A DNA stretch of 8,150 nt from DAOTZU01 sp034433995 (lineage in GTDB: Bacteria > Chloroflexota > Anaerolineae > UBA1429): positions 1-8,150 of the forward strand of contig DAOTZU010000297.1 in the NCBI GenBank assembly GCA_034433995.1, read 5' to 3'. Position 1 is the first letter of the stretch, and the number at the start of each line of letters is the position of its first letter. Shown piece by piece: positions 6,907 to 8,150 of this stretch. The notes under the pieces were generated by a model, which did no database searches, had not been told where the DNA came from, and saw only the letters and a program-made list of their open reading frames with translations. A program made the position numbers and the translations under genes.

Positions 6907-6965
6907 GGGCCAAGCTTGGGGCGGCTTGAGACGCATAATGGCGGTTCCCTCGGCCGCTCATGGTC

Positions 6966-6994
6966 AGTGTAGCCGATAATTTAGGCCTTGTAAA
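6966..6994 (-). promoter_or_regulatory. Sigma-70-type promoter for the lipoprotein gene
   Basis: On the minus strand TTTACA (6994-6989, five of six consensus bases) is followed after exactly 17 bases by TACACT (6971-6966, four of six). The spacer contains AAATTAT and is AT-rich for this genome. The predicted start near 6959 gives a leader of about 90 bases before the ATG at 6866. Confidence 0.7.
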
Positions 6995-7050
6995 GCGGCT
7001 ATCCTCCAGGATGGGCCAGGATCGCCAGAAGAACCGTGGGAATGCCCTCC

Positions 7051-7150
7051 GGCCACCGGTGCATGGTGGCCCCGTTCGTCAGCGGAGCACGCCGGACGTC
7101 TTGAAGCCCGCGCCACGGGCTCTGGACCTCGGTTGCCAGCCGAGGCTGGC
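7051..7150 (-). other. Structured non-coding region with several hairpins
   Basis: The 310-base gap 6867-7176 holds no convincing gene. Besides the promoter and leader described separately, its right half contains these stems: GGCCACC/GGTGGCC (7051-7057 with 7065-7071), AGCCCG/CGGGCT (7105-7110 with 7116-7121), CCTCGG/CCGAGG (7127-7132 with 7140-7145) and TGCCAGC/GCTGGCA (7134-7140 with 7145-7151). The last two share bases and cannot form together. No U tracts follow. The region may serve as the 3' end of the PNP operon or as a regulatory RNA element. Confidence 0.5.
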
Positions 7151-7174
7151 AGAGGGGGCCGCATGGCCCTCTCT
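7151..7174 (-). terminator. Hairpin directly after the membrane protein gene
   Basis: Bases 7151-7160 pair with 7165-7174 to give a 10-bp stem with one G-U pair and a GCAT tetraloop. It begins 2 bases after the stop codon (TAG at 7179-7177) of the minus-strand membrane protein gene. There is no U tract, but a second hairpin (7134-7151) follows at once, so the pair may stop transcription or protect the 3' end. Confidence 0.6.
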
Positions 7175-7176
7175 CC

Positions 7177-7920
7177 CTAGTTTTGGATGACGATGCGCAC
7201 CTGGCAGGGCGGCGGAAAGTTGCCGGTGTGATCCACCACCACCAGCTGCAACCAATAGACGCCGTTGGGCAGCGCGCGCGTATCCAGCTCCTCCAAGACG
7301 CCGTTGGTCACCGGTTCGCGATGGATGCTGTTGACCACGCTCCAAGAGGACGGTTTTTCCCCTGGGGCGATCTCTACTTTGTAGAATTGAAAGTTGGCAT
7401 GTTTGGCCGTGCCCACGATGGCCACCCGTCCCGAGACCCGCGCGTCCATCCCCGGCCGGGTGATGCGCACATCCGGGTTGGGGCAAGCAGCCGGCGGCGC
7501 CGCAGTGTTGGTGGGCGTGACGACGGCCTGGGTGGGCAAACGCGTCGGCTGGGGCCGGGGCGTGGGAGAGGGGGGCGGAGTTGCCGTGGGCGTGGCCGTC
7601 GGCGGCACCCTTGTGGGCACGGGCAGGGTCATGGTGGGGGTGGGCGTCACCAAGGCGCTCACGTCGATCGTGGGGATGAGGTAATATTTGAGCGCCGTGA
7701 TCACCACCATCAGGCCCAACATCATCCCGATGGCCGACATGGCCCGGCCCTCTTTGTGGATGGCGATCTCTTTTTCGATGGTGAAAATGGTGTTGGCCCG
7801 GTCGCGGCGGGCATTGACATAAAGGCGCACGTAATACAGGATGACCAGCAAACAGCCCAGATAGAGCCAGAGCGTGTGGCGGTCAATGATGTTTAAAAGC
7901 GTGTTGACCACGTTCAGCAC
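7177..7920 (-). CDS. Two-helix membrane protein with Pro/Thr stalk and extracytoplasmic Ig-like domain
   Basis: The protein has 247 residues. Hydrophobic helices lie at about 16-35 and 63-84. The loop between them (36-60) is rich in Arg, Lys and Glu and should be cytoplasmic by the positive-inside rule, which puts both ends outside. A stalk of mainly Pro and Thr (about 92-143, PTPT and TATPT patterns) leads to a C-terminal beta-rich domain (146-247) with TRPG, SSW, NGVLEELDTRALPNGVYWL and VVDHTGNFPPPC, resembling Ig/Fn3-like domains common in Chloroflexota envelope proteins. Cys146 and Cys239 bracket that domain and could form a disulfide. There is no catalytic motif, so binding or structure is the likely role. 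The start is a GTG, since an in-frame stop lies 6 bases before it; GGTGA is well spaced and overlaps the PNP stop, so translation is probably coupled to PNP. A second in-frame GTG at 7911 is less well placed. Confidence 0.87.
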   Translation of the reverse strand: MLNVVNTLLNIIDRHTLWLYLGCLLVILYYVRLYVNARRDRANTIFTIEKEIAIHKEGRAMSAIGMMLGLMVVITALKYYLIPTIDVSALVTPTPTMTLPVPTRVPPTATPTATPPPSPTPRPQPTRLPTQAVVTPTNTAAPPAACPNPDVRITRPGMDARVSGRVAIVGTAKHANFQFYKVEIAPGEKPSSWSVVNSIHREPVTNGVLEELDTRALPNGVYWLQLVVVDHTGNFPPPCQVRIVIQN

Positions 7921-7926
7921 GTCGCT

Positions 7927-8150
7927 TCACCCTTGCCTTGTGTTCAGACGCCGGATCACGCCCGCCAACAGGGTACCCAGGAGAGGCCCGGCCTTGTGCC
8001 CGGCCCGGAGCACCTCTTCATGGGTTGTCTCTTGGGCCGTGGCGGTGGAGGCGATGGCCACATTGCTGATCAGGGAAACGCCCAGCACCCGCATCCCCCC
8101 GTGGCGGGCGACGATGACCTCGGGCACGGTGGACATGCCCACGGCATCGG
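7927..8150 (-). CDS. punA: Purine nucleoside phosphorylase, C-terminal part (5' end outside window)
   Basis: The frame is open from the right edge to a TGA at 7929-7927 and encodes the last 73 residues. It begins DAVGMSTVPEVIVARH, the near-invariant segment of trimeric purine nucleoside phosphorylases, which split (deoxy)guanosine and inosine with phosphate to give the base and ribose-1-phosphate. Further on, GVSLISN supplies the asparagine equivalent to human Asn243, which contacts the purine, and THEEVL supplies the histidine equivalent to human His257. The related methylthioadenosine phosphorylases differ at these places, so PNP is preferred. The C-terminus RRLNTRQG is of normal length for the family. 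The start and the phosphate-binding half lie beyond 8150. It is a cytosolic purine salvage enzyme whose stop is 6 bases from the start of the membrane protein gene. The symbol is by family and not confirmed over the full length. Confidence 0.88.
   Translation of the reverse strand, partial: DAVGMSTVPEVIVARHGGMRVLGVSLISNVAIASTATAQETTHEEVLRAGHKAGPLLGTLLAGVIRRLNTRQG

Noticed and set aside
6964..7164. Minus-strand 66-codon frame in the gap between membrane protein and lipoprotein
   Set aside because: The product is low-complexity Pro/Arg/Gly/His-rich, it runs through the hairpins and promoter, and it has no convincing ribosome binding site.

Overview
The window is GC-rich (roughly two thirds G+C by eye) and looks like part of a chromosome from a Chloroflexota bacterium, most likely of the Anaerolineae/Caldilineae type. 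This is an inference from three things. A DUF951 gene sits beside mnmE. Exported proteins carry long Pro/Thr linkers of the PTPTxTP kind. The surface proteins combine PA14, golvesin-like and Ig-like domains. There are no rRNA or tRNA genes, no CRISPR array, and no transposase or other sign of a mobile element.

Layout. Bases 1-170 (+) are the 3' end of a DUF951 gene, cut by the window edge. mnmE (220-1590, +) follows, then a WbaZ-like GT4 glycosyltransferase (1599-2675, +) only 8 bases later. A 17-bp hairpin (2675-2719) separates this plus-strand block from everything to its right, which is all on the minus strand. In minus-strand transcription order the rest is: the 3' end of a purine nucleoside phosphorylase gene (8150-7927, cut by the right edge); a two-helix membrane protein with a Pro/Thr stalk and a C-terminal Ig-like domain (7920-7177); a structured non-coding gap (7176-6867) holding several hairpins and a good sigma-70-type promoter; a beta-propeller lipoprotein (6866-4689); a short AT-rich gap with a weak terminator and an extended -10 promoter; and a secreted PA14-PA14-golvesin-like protein ending in two copies of a GFGxVW...VLYNxGxW module (4546-2732).

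How the genes may relate. MnmE modifies wobble uridines of tRNAs and PNP salvages purines; both are housekeeping functions. The four genes between them are all cell-envelope genes by sequence: one glycosyltransferase that probably builds a surface glycan, and three proteins predicted to lie outside the membrane. The glycosyltransferase is probably cotranscribed with mnmE, and the membrane protein with the PNP gene. The lipoprotein and the PA14 protein each appear to have their own promoter. No enzyme set or defence cassette is visible that would make a new system. The least described parts are the C-terminal repeat module of the PA14 protein, the CxxC-containing C-terminal half of the lipoprotein, and the hairpin-rich gap at 7051-7174.
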